Part shown: positions 33,953 through 41,063 of the stretch, one piece after another | How the letters are laid out: each line of letters begins with the position of its first letter | How positions within the stretch are numbered: position 1 is the stretch's first letter | From: Deltaproteobacteria bacterium | GTDB lineage: Bacteria; Desulfobacterota; Syntrophia; Syntrophales; UBA5619 | NCBI GenBank assembly: GCA_026388365.1 | Contig: JAPLJW010000342.1 | Location: forward strand, 1-41,063 | Direction: 5' to 3' | Length of the DNA: 41,063 nt | Made by a program: the position numbers and the translations under genes | The notes under the pieces: generated by a model | What the model was told of the DNA's origin: nothing | Databases searched by the model: none | What the model saw: the letters and a program-made list of their open reading frames with translations, nothing else

Positions 33953-34681
33953 GCACGGCTGAGTTCGGATTTAAGATCTACTTTAAGATTGCTTTTTTGC
34001 TGTTTCCATCATAAGTTCTTTCTAAATAACTTCTGAGTTGGGAGACGCAGAAAGCATTTAGAGTGTTAGGACCTTGAAGAACTCCTGAATCCGTGACTCC
34101 GATTTGAGCGAGGGAATCTTCCCCATTCTTGGGTGTTATTTTGCCGGCCTTACCGCTTCACGAGGCCGGCACCGCAGAAAACGATCCTCAAACTTGTTCT
34201 GTGTCTCCCGCTCTTTGACAATCGAACCGTTTTACGGCTGCCCTGATCGATTTTTGCGCATAGTCAACCATGGACCCTGCCGGCCTGTGCTCTCCGTCCG
34301 TTGTTGTCTTTAGGCCGCCTCCGCTTTATCCGTAGGCCAATCGCTGATAGGCATGCCGTAATGCCTCGAAGTGACTATGAACATGACGACTGAATCGCAA
34401 TTTCAGCATTGTTTGCTGAGGTCGTCTAAGGTAGAATTCTATAATATAATAAATGGTTGACATATATCTAGTTATGATTCGGCGCCATCGCACTATACGA
34501 TTGGGAGAGTCTGGGATTCAAGCTACATTCGAATCATAACCCCATCTGTTTGATGAGATTTTGTTACTAATAGATATCGATCGAGGCAGGCCACTCTTGG
34601 GAGTATAAAAAATTTTTATGAAACCCAAATATCCAGAACCAGCGAGATGTATTATTACTTCGGCAATTGAACATGTCAATG
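33953..34681. other. Long non-coding interval with hairpins and remnants
   Basis: I find no convincing gene. GCCGGCCT (34143-34150) and AGGCCGGC (34163-34170) form a stable 8-bp hairpin. A short minus-strand frame at 34463-34326 encodes 45 residues ending RHVHSHFEALRHAYQRLAYG; I do not recognise it, and it may be the tail of a lost transposase or other gene. A 70-bp inverted-repeat element at 34471-34540 is listed separately. The region separates the ornithine cluster from the IS630-type element. Confidence 0.45.
34471..34540. repeat. MITE-like 70-bp element with 11-bp inverted ends
   Basis: GTTATGATTCG (34471-34481) and CGAATCATAAC (34530-34540) are perfect inverted repeats bounding a 48-bp non-coding core. 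The size and terminal repeats resemble a miniature inverted-repeat element; it lies about 140 bp from the IS630-type transposase gene. I did not see clear target-site duplications. Confidence 0.4.
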
Positions 34682-35716
34682 TTATGCAGCATAAGCAACC
34701 TTGTGATGTTTGAAGTAGCTTCGGACATGTGCCGGCCGCTTCAAGAGGGTTCTCATAAATGAACGTGTTTTCTTTTCGAGATCTTCCCGAGTGCGAACAG
34801 GTTTTCCAGAGTGGACTTTGTTCTTGAGGTTTCCGTTTAAGTATTCGTTCGGATTGAGTTCTGGTGAATAAGAGCGGAGATGGAAAACCTCGATTTGTTC
34901 CCGGTGCTCTTCCAACCACTGTGTGACGTTTTTGCTATGATGAACACGAAGATTATCCAAAATCAAAAAGACCTTTCGCCCGGCATCCTTGATCAGGCGG
35001 GTCATGAACTTGATCAAGAGCTCGGAATTCATGGTTTCCTGGTACATCATGAATCGCACTTTGCCACCGTTGGTGATGGCCGATATCATACTGACATGGC
35101 TCTTTTTGGCTACCATCCTGATTACCAGAGTTTCTCCCTTTGGGGAAAAGCCTCTGACTCGGTTGGCACCCGTCTGAACACCTGTCTCATCCACCCAGTG
35201 AATCTCAGCTTTTTCTTGTTTCGCGCGGGAAAAAATGACCGGATAATCCCTATCCAACCATTTCTGCACCGCCTGAGAACTCTGTTCATGGGCACGCTTG
35301 ACCGGCTTCTGAGGAGTGAATCCCCAACGCTTGAGATATTCTCCAACCGTCCGGATCGGCATCTCGATGTCAAACAACTGCCGGATCAACAACTTCACCG
35401 CATCCCGCGTCCACAATGCAAAAGGAAGCTTCAGCTGGTCAGGTGTCTTGTCAACCAAAGCTTTACGAAGCTCGGACTCCTGATCGGAAGAAAGCGTCCG
35501 TTGTTCCCCGGTTCGGCGTCCTCGTTTCCCCAGTTTGATGGCCTTGCTACCTTCCTTTTTGTAGCTTTGCCATATCTTACTGGCCCGACCTATACTGATC
35601 CCAAGACCTTCTGCCACAACCTTGTTCTGAAGATCTCGTTTCCGAAGACGAATCACCTTCTTTCTGATTTCATATTGCGTCTGTGGACTATGCTTACGTG
35701 CATCAATCTTTTCCAT
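34682..35716 (-). mobile_element. IS630-family transposase (insertion sequence)
   Basis: This intact 344-residue transposase has an N-terminal helix-turn-helix (NKVVAEGLGISIGRASKIWQ) and a second DNA-binding part, GEYLKRWGFTPQKPVKRA. The DDE catalytic core shows the first Asp in HWVDETGVQTG, the second in FLILDNLRVHHSK and the Glu in SPELNPNEYLNG. It is full length for IS630/Tc1-mariner-type elements, which insert at TA. I could not fix the terminal repeats by eye, so the coordinates cover only the gene. It lies just upstream of alr, whose start lacks a ribosome-binding site, so insertion may have altered that promoter. Confidence 0.88.
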
Positions 35717-35774
35717 AAATGCTGTTTATCACAAAATCACCATTATGGCTATATTTATTTGCCGCGGTAATAAT

Positions 35775-36923
35775 ATGCACAGAGCATGGCTAGAAATTAA
35801 TATCAATTCACTGATTCATAACATCAACGAGACAAAACGAATTGTTGCACCAAATACCCAAATTATGGCAATTGTCAAGGCAGATGGATATGGTCATGGC
35901 GCTCCAGCAGTTAGCAGGATTTTTTTAGAAAACGGAGCTTCTCGATTAGGGGTGGCCACTATAGAAGAGGCTCGTCATTTAAGAAAGTCGGGAATCAGCT
36001 CTCCTATCTTGGTTTTAGGTCATACGGAATACGACCAGACAGATTCTGCGATTTTAAATTCTGTAGCTATGACAATTTCAAAGTGGGAGCAGGCTGTTAT
36101 TTTGTCTAGGAAGGCTCTATCGTTATCAAGCTCGGTTAAAATCCACATAAAAATCGATACAGGGATGGGCAGGCTTGGTTTTGTTCCCGATAGTGACAGC
36201 CTGCAAGCCATAGAACGTATAAAATCACTACCAGGCGTAACTATCGAGGGGATATTTACTCATTTTTCAACATCAGATGGCACTGATGATGCGTATATGC
36301 AAAAACAATGGAAAGCATTTTCATGTTTCCTGAATCAATTGGCGCAAAGAAAAATCCACATTCCGATCAAACATGCAGCGAATAGTGCCGCAATCATTAA
36401 CCATCCTAATACGCATATTGATATGGTGAGAGCTGGAATCATGTTGTATGGACTTTATCCTTCTCCTGACACAAACACTGGAAAGGTTGACTTAAGACCC
36501 GCTATGACATTAAAAGCACGTGTTTCGCATGTTAAGAAAGTAGAACGCGGAACCAGTTTAAGCTACGGCAGAACCTATATTACATCCCAAAGACAACGAA
36601 TAGCCACTCTTCCCATTGGATATGCTGATGGTTTTAGTAGCGTTTTTTCGAACAATGCAGAAGTTCTTATCGACAGTGAAAAGGTGCCCGTTGTAGGTCG
36701 AATTTGCATGGATCAATGTTTAATTGATGTCACAAATGTAAAGAATGAAGTTTTAGTGGGAGACGAAGTGATTCTTTTGGGCAGACAAGGAAAGCATGAA
36801 ATCACAGCTGAACAATGGGCAAAAAAATTGAGAATCATCAATTACGAGGTCGTGACCAGATTCGGGGCGAGGATCTCCAAAAACTACACTTGTTTTAATT
36901 CTTCCGAAAACAATTTTATATGA
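35775..36923 (+). CDS. alr: Alanine racemase
   Basis: This 382-residue fold-type III PLP enzyme has the Schiff-base Lys35 in MAIVKADGYGHG, the KIDTGMGRLGF strand and the catalytic Tyr region TSLSYGRTY, ending with RICMDQCLIDV and TRFGARI. It interconverts L- and D-alanine, giving D-alanine for peptidoglycan or recovering L-alanine from the D-alanine released by OrtAB. I start at ATG 35775 (MHRAWLEI), where homology begins; the frame is open to 35745 but without motifs. No Shine-Dalgarno is visible. Base composition is clearly more AT-rich than the ornithine cluster, which suggests separate acquisition. It converges on ddl with a 27-bp gap. Confidence 0.92.
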   Translation: MHRAWLEININSLIHNINETKRIVAPNTQIMAIVKADGYGHGAPAVSRIFLENGASRLGVATIEEARHLRKSGISSPILVLGHTEYDQTDSAILNSVAMTISKWEQAVILSRKALSLSSSVKIHIKIDTGMGRLGFVPDSDSLQAIERIKSLPGVTIEGIFTHFSTSDGTDDAYMQKQWKAFSCFLNQLAQRKIHIPIKHAANSAAIINHPNTHIDMVRAGIMLYGLYPSPDTNTGKVDLRPAMTLKARVSHVKKVERGTSLSYGRTYITSQRQRIATLPIGYADGFSSVFSNNAEVLIDSEKVPVVGRICMDQCLIDVTNVKNEVLVGDEVILLGRQGKHEITAEQWAKKLRIINYEVVTRFGARISKNYTCFNSSENNFI

Positions 36924-36950
36924 GATAACGCCATTCCGGTTAATAAACAT

Positions 36951-38045
36951 TTATCTGATCGATGTTTTTATGTTTTTATTCCTGTTATATTTTTCGATCG
37001 CATATTGAATGAGACGATCAATCAGATCGTCTGTAGGAATCCCACTTACATTCCAAAGTTTTGGATACATGCTAATTGATGTAAAGCCGGGTATGGTATT
37101 TATTTCGTTGAAAACGTATTGTTCATTTTTCGTTATAAAGCCATCCACCCGAGCCATTCCTTCACAATGAAGCAACTTATATATTCGTATGCTATCTTTT
37201 TGTATGGTTTCTATCAATTTATCGCTAAGTTTTACTGGAATTTTGAACGTTGCCCCATTTTCATTAACATATTTTGCGTCATATGAATAAAATACATCAT
37301 TTGGAATAACCTCTCCCGGGAGTGAGGCTTTTGGATTTTCGTTTCCCAAAAGAGAGCATTCTATCTCACGACCCACGATCGCTTCTTCAAAAAGTATTTT
37401 ATTACTGAACCTAAATGCGTCTTTTATTTTTTCAATAAAATCATTTTCGTCTTTTATCTTATAAATTCCCACAGATGATCCCGCTTTGGCTGGCTTTAAG
37501 AAAAAAGGTAATCCTAATTTTTTAACCAATTGATGAAAAGATATTTTTTCTAGCTCGTCAATATTAAAACATTTAAACTTTGCTATATTAACTCCCGATT
37601 TTTCAAGTATTGTTTTTGCGATATCTTTATCCATACCTATTGCCGATCCAGTGACACCAGCGCCAACATAAGGAATATTCGCCATTTCAAAGAGCCCTTG
37701 TATTGTTCCATCTTCACCATATGTACCATGTAAGACAGGGAAAATGACATCCAATGTTATTTTTATATTTTTGTCTATTATACCTATTAATTCTTTATTT
37801 TCTCCAAAAGAAAAAGTAACGGGTATGCCATTATTATTTAAACTAACCTTTTTTACATCTTCGAAGTTCAGTATATAATTATCTTCAGAATAAGCCCAAA
37901 ATTCTCCCCTCTTGTTTATTCCTATTGGGTAGATATTGTATTTATCCTTATTTGCAGCATCGATAATGTTCTTCGCAGATATCAAAGATATTTCATGTTC
38001 TGCCGATTTCCCCCCAAATATTACGCCTAGATTTAACTTATTCAT
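36951..38045 (-). CDS. ddl: D-alanine-D-alanine ligase
   Basis: This 364-residue ATP-grasp ligase has the N-terminal FGGKSAEHEISLISA, the PVLHGTYGEDGTIQG strand, the KPAKAGSSVGI ATP loop and the C-terminal FNEINTIPGFT metal-binding end. The YDAKY motif in the omega loop, with its Tyr, fits D-Ala-D-Ala rather than D-Ala-D-lactate ligases. It makes the dipeptide for peptidoglycan in the cytoplasm. Its ATG lies inside the last codons of the cysteine-cluster gene (CATGAATAA), so the two are translationally coupled. Very AT-rich compared with most of the window. Confidence 0.93.
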   Translation of the reverse strand: MNKLNLGVIFGGKSAEHEISLISAKNIIDAANKDKYNIYPIGINKRGEFWAYSEDNYILNFEDVKKVSLNNNGIPVTFSFGENKELIGIIDKNIKITLDVIFPVLHGTYGEDGTIQGLFEMANIPYVGAGVTGSAIGMDKDIAKTILEKSGVNIAKFKCFNIDELEKISFHQLVKKLGLPFFLKPAKAGSSVGIYKIKDENDFIEKIKDAFRFSNKILFEEAIVGREIECSLLGNENPKASLPGEVIPNDVFYSYDAKYVNENGATFKIPVKLSDKLIETIQKDSIRIYKLLHCEGMARVDGFITKNEQYVFNEINTIPGFTSISMYPKLWNVSGIPTDDLIDRLIQYAIEKYNRNKNIKTSIR

Positions 38046-38424
38046 GAGACTTCCTCATAGGTTTAATTACGATAAATATACTACTGATTATTTTTCGGTA
38101 CTGTTCATCAATGGTTTCTAAACTATTTTCATCTACGCAACTGACCTTTCTACAAATTAACGGCCTCTTTTCATACTGCAAACATTTTTTATTGATCTTA
38201 TCAAAATATATGCAATCATAAGTATTTAATTTTACTTTATCTATAAAATCCTTCGGTATATATATTTCATCCCGTTCTTTCCAAATTTTATCACCATTTT
38301 TGTTAGTAGGAATTTTATCATCTGGGGAAAAACGAAATAATTTTACAGGATCACAACAAAAAGAGCAATTTTTATCAATACATGGGCTGAATTTAAATTC
38401 CTTTTGATCTAACAGATCACTCAT
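38038..38424 (-). CDS. YkgJ-family cysteine cluster protein
   Basis: From ATG 38424 this is a 128-residue protein with a CIDKNCSFCCDP cluster near the N-terminus and CIYFDKINKKCLQYEKRPLICR later, the usual cysteine arrangement of the YkgJ/UPF0153 putative zinc- or iron-binding family. The role is unknown. A TTG at 38442 would add six residues. It is the first gene of a two-gene operon with ddl (eight-base overlap). AT-rich, like ddl and alr. Confidence 0.82.
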   Translation of the reverse strand: MSDLLDQKEFKFSPCIDKNCSFCCDPVKLFRFSPDDKIPTNKNGDKIWKERDEIYIPKDFIDKVKLNTYDCIYFDKINKKCLQYEKRPLICRKVSCVDENSLETIDEQYRKIISSIFIVIKPMRKSHE

Positions 38425-38635
38425 GTCACTAATCTCTATCAATTAATGACCGAAGTTTGCTTCATTCCTCGCTTTCTAATGGCGGGAATGTACTACATTG
38501 TGAAGTTTAACCAGATAGGCTCATTATACTGAATATTTTCCAGGGAAATCAATAATTAGTTTCCATCCGGAAACCCGGCTTCGACAGTGAGGGGTAAACA
38601 ATTCTGAGATAGTATCGTTATGGCATTCATTTACG

Positions 38636-38960
38636 TCATGCCTTTTTTTTAGTCGTGTGCCTATGGATTTCGGGGTTGTTTTGGATGCTCTGTATCCTCT
38701 TCGGTAACGATATCTTAAGTTGTTTCATAATTTTGAGCTGTTCCGGCATCGGTTCGGTGGTCTGTAGAACACGTCCATCTTTTGAAAAAAATTCTATCAG
38801 ATGAAGACGCTCCATCACACCACGAATACGGTCCCAGGTGAGCCCCGTTTTTCTCTCCGCGATGCGCACCAGCATGAGCGCCAGGAAACAGAGAAACACA
38901 TGCGCCTCGATGCGCTCATCCTTCCGATGATACCCTGAGCGACCAGATTGTACGCTGCCA
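38636..38960 (-). pseudogene. C-terminal fragment of an IS1634/IS4-type transposase
   Basis: The reverse strand reads YHRKDERIEAHVFLCFLALM, then AERKTGLTWDRIRGVMERLH and TTEPMPEQLKIMKQLKISLP, the ending of IS1634/IS4-like DDE transposases including the conserved YHR.ERI.AHVF segment. Homology stops at about 38960, just before a run of ten G, and the catalytic Asp-containing part is absent. It is a dead remnant left by deletion. Confidence 0.7.
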
Positions 38961-39254
38961 GGTTTGCCATGCTTTGCGGGGGGGGGGAAGGCTCAACCTT
39001 CCCCACAGGTGGTCTTGGTTCTTATGACAGGTGACATGGGTTTATAAGTGGGAAGATGCCCTGGGTTCGTGTTCATGCCGCGGTCTGTCTTTGCGGTAGT
39101 GAGTCCTAAGTAAACCATAGCCGAAATCTTCCTTATCAAAGTTTTAACCCCACAGTAAAATGAATGCGTTGCTTCCGTAAGGACCATCATGATAAGAACA
39201 CCGTCGACCTGTTCTATTCAGGAAATGAAAAGAAAGAGGTAAACGAATACCCTC
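38961..39254. other. Intergenic region with G run and hairpin
   Basis: A run of ten G (38978-38987) begins a stem: GGGGAAGG (38984-38991), loop CTCAA, CCTTCCCC (38997-39004). No gene is recognisable between this and the DUF401 start. It may be a deletion scar of the transposon whose remnant lies to the left. Confidence 0.4.
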
Positions 39255-40562
39255 GTGATCGAATTTCTGTTAAATGTCCCCGCTTATGTAAAGGTAGGGG
39301 TTTCCTTTGCAGGCATTCTCCTGATAAACCGGCTGGGTGCATCCCTGGGATTTGCCCTTCTCCTTTTTTCCGTAGTGCTCTCGTTGTGGTCGGGTACAGG
39401 GATACCCGGTCTTGTATTTCAAGTTAAGAGTTTTGGAATGCCGGAAAATTTTCTTCTTCCCGTGGTCATTCTGCTGCTCCTGTTTTTTACCGAATCGCTC
39501 AATAAAGCAGGACGAATGGAGCGCACGGTTACTGCGCTCAAATCATGGCTGAACAACAAGAAAATGCTCCTCGCCGGTCTGCCGGCCCTGGTTGGCCTCC
39601 TTCCCATGCCCGGGGGAGCCATCTTTTCAGCCCCCCTTGTCGCATCCATTGATGGGTCCGGTGAACTCGATGCCAGACAAAAAGTTGCCATCAACTACTG
39701 GTTCCGGCATATATGGGAATACTGGTGGCCGCTCTACCCCGCTGTAATACTTGCCATTCGTTACTCTGAACTGCCCACAGCCATTTTCCTGCTCATCCAG
39801 CTTCCTTTTACTTTAGCCGCAGCGATCGGCGGATATTTTTTCATCCTGAAGAAAGTGAAACGGGGAAATTTTGGAAATTCAGAGAATGGGAAACTGGAAC
39901 CTGCCGCCTTTCTTTCTGCCCTGGGTCCCATAGCCATTCTCGTCTTCATATCGGTCCTGGGATCGGCGGTTCTACCCAAAACCGGATTAACCGGCTCATT
40001 TTCGAGCCTGCTGTCCATGCTCATCGGTTTGATCATCGCCATCGCGGCGGTTTTTTGCGGAAATACGTCTGCATGGATACCCTCGCTGAACATGCTTAAA
40101 AAAACAGGCACATGGCAGATGGTTATTCTCGTGATCAGCATCCTGGCTTTTTCCGCAACCATCAAAGCCCCCCTGGACATGGCAGGAACAACACTCGTGA
40201 CCATCATGCGGGATGAATTCATCAATGCCGGTATTCCCCTGATAGCGGTCATCATGCTGATACCGTTGATCTCGGGTCTGGGCACCGGGATAGCCATCGG
40301 TTTTGCGAGCGCAAGTTTTCCCGTTGTCTTTGCCCTTCTCGGACAGGATCCGCCTCTGGGCGTCATAGCCGCGACGACAGCGTTAGCGTTTACCTTCGGT
40401 TTTATGGGAACAATGCTCTCTCCCATCCATGTGTGTTTCGTGGTTTCTTGCGGGTATTTCAAGACGCCGCTGTTCGAAAATTACCGGTATATCATAGGGC
40501 CGATCGTGGTTGTCCTGACTGCATCACTGATGCTTTCAGGGCTGTACTATACGCTCATGTAA
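39255..40562 (+). CDS. DUF401 family membrane transporter-like protein
   Basis: This 435-residue integral membrane protein has about 10-12 hydrophobic segments. It shows the DUF401 hallmarks LPALVGLLPMPGGAIFSAPLV and NYWFRHIWEYWWPLYPAVIL, plus GLGTGIAIGFASASFPVVFAL near the end. The family is related to the GntP/ion-transporter superfamily and is common in anaerobes; the substrate is unknown. The start is GTG 39255, with GAGG about 14 bases upstream, which is a loose fit; no better start is visible. Confidence 0.85.
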   Translation: MIEFLLNVPAYVKVGVSFAGILLINRLGASLGFALLLFSVVLSLWSGTGIPGLVFQVKSFGMPENFLLPVVILLLLFFTESLNKAGRMERTVTALKSWLNNKKMLLAGLPALVGLLPMPGGAIFSAPLVASIDGSGELDARQKVAINYWFRHIWEYWWPLYPAVILAIRYSELPTAIFLLIQLPFTLAAAIGGYFFILKKVKRGNFGNSENGKLEPAAFLSALGPIAILVFISVLGSAVLPKTGLTGSFSSLLSMLIGLIIAIAAVFCGNTSAWIPSLNMLKKTGTWQMVILVISILAFSATIKAPLDMAGTTLVTIMRDEFINAGIPLIAVIMLIPLISGLGTGIAIGFASASFPVVFALLGQDPPLGVIAATTALAFTFGFMGTMLSPIHVCFVVSCGYFKTPLFENYRYIIGPIVVVLTASLMLSGLYYTLM

Positions 40563-40602
40563 AAAAGTATGAACTATCTTAAGAAACGGGCGCATCATCC
40601 GC

Positions 40603-41049
40603 TCACCAGAATCCCCGCTCCATGCAATTCCCGATGAATTCAAGGGATCTCCGCGGGTCGGTCGTCAGGCAGTCGTAGAGCTTCCTTCCCACATCCGGGT
40701 AAAGAGGCGTTTTCCCCAATTTTTCAATTGGAACCCAGGCGATGTCGAGGGAATGGGTGTGATCCGACCGGATCTTGGGGGTCCCGTGGATCTCGAAAGC
40801 CTCGAAGATAATGTGCAAAGTCTGGGGATGCCGCTTGGTGGCGGGCGCCTCGCCGATCATGATGATATCGCCGGCTTCGAGCTTAACGCCAAGTTCGTCC
40901 CGCCATTCATCCACGATCGCCTCCTGCAGGGGAATGTCCTGATCCACGCCGCCGCCCGGCAGGGCGAACACCTCCTTGCCGCCGTAGACGTACTTCATGC
41001 AGAGGATCTCCCCTTCCCTTTCGAATACCGCCGATACCCGTACCCGCAT
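40603..41049 (-). CDS. Nudix hydrolase
   Basis: This 148-residue protein has a Nudix box GGGVDQDIPLQEAIVDEWRDELGV. The REUXEE core is DEWRDE, keeping two Glu and one Asp for metal binding, but the leading Arg is Asp and the first box Glu is Ile, so it is an imperfect box. Nudix enzymes hydrolyse nucleoside diphosphates linked to another group; the substrate is not predictable. The start ATG 41049 has AGGAGG at good spacing. It converges on the DUF401 gene with a 40-bp gap lacking a clear terminator. Confidence 0.88.
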   Translation of the reverse strand: MRVRVSAVFEREGEILCMKYVYGGKEVFALPGGGVDQDIPLQEAIVDEWRDELGVKLEAGDIIMIGEAPATKRHPQTLHIIFEAFEIHGTPKIRSDHTHSLDIAWVPIEKLGKTPLYPDVGRKLYDCLTTDPRRSLEFIGNCMERGFW

Positions 41050-41063
41050 GGCGCCTCCTTTCC

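Noticed and set aside
34880..35770. 296-codon plus-strand frame opposite the IS630 transposase
   Set aside because: The minus-strand frame carries the full DDE core; the plus-strand product has no recognisable domain.
36951..38424. Vancomycin-type (D-Ala-D-Lac) resistance cluster
   Set aside because: The ligase has the Tyr-containing YDAKY motif of D-Ala-D-Ala ligases, and there are no VanH or VanX-like genes nearby.

Overview
The window is about 41 kb of bacterial chromosome. Most genes are moderately GC-rich, with an AT-rich pocket near 35.7-38.5 kb. Lipoprotein signals, a cyclopropane-fatty-acid synthase cluster, a DUF401 transporter and cobalamin-dependent ornithine fermentation suggest a Gram-negative anaerobe, perhaps of the Desulfobacterota/deltaproteobacterial kind. 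That placement is inference; there is no rRNA or other phylogenetic marker here. Several broken gene pieces and IS remnants mark it as a rearranged region.

Layout. 1-4.2 kb (minus strand): the truncated end of a DUF523-like protein, UV-damage endonuclease UvsE, a PEP-synthase-like phosphotransferase and a flavin-binding PNPOx-like protein, in part translationally coupled. 4.5-6.4 kb: an aldo/keto reductase with an extra C-terminal beta domain, then a decayed flavoprotein-disulfide-reductase fragment. 6.4-10.7 kb (minus strand): a tight lipid-modification operon (COG2907 flavoprotein, DUF1365-CFA synthase fusion, two small lipoproteins). 11.0-12.5 kb: a second PNPOx-like protein, then sparse and poorly supported small ORFs with palindromes.

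12.7-34 kb is the core of the window, an arginine/ornithine island. A LOR/SDH-type ornithine cyclodeaminase (frameshifted near its end) is coupled to an arginase, followed by a PLP fold-II D-cysteine desulfhydrase-like enzyme. Then come an Lrp regulator, an M20 dipeptidase/amidohydrolase and a five-gene peptide-type ABC importer. An opine dehydrogenase follows, then the oxidative ornithine-degradation genes ord-ortA-ortB-oraS-oraE, a MutL/GlmL-like ATPase (also frameshifted near its end) and an ornithine racemase. A plausible route, assembled by inference, is: imported opine or peptide -> arginine -> ornithine + urea -> D-ornithine -> 2,4-diaminopentanoate -> 2-amino-4-oxopentanoate -> acetyl-CoA + D-alanine.

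The most unusual object is the ornithine racemase at 32099-33952. It carries a C-terminal arginase-fold domain in which three of the six manganese-ligand positions are replaced, so it looks like a racemase fused to a pseudo-arginase. An intact arginase is encoded 18 kb upstream.

34-39 kb: structured non-coding DNA with a MITE-like inverted repeat, an IS630-type transposase, an AT-rich alr / ddl / cysteine-cluster-protein cassette and a transposase remnant. 39.2-41.05 kb: a DUF401 membrane protein and a Nudix hydrolase.
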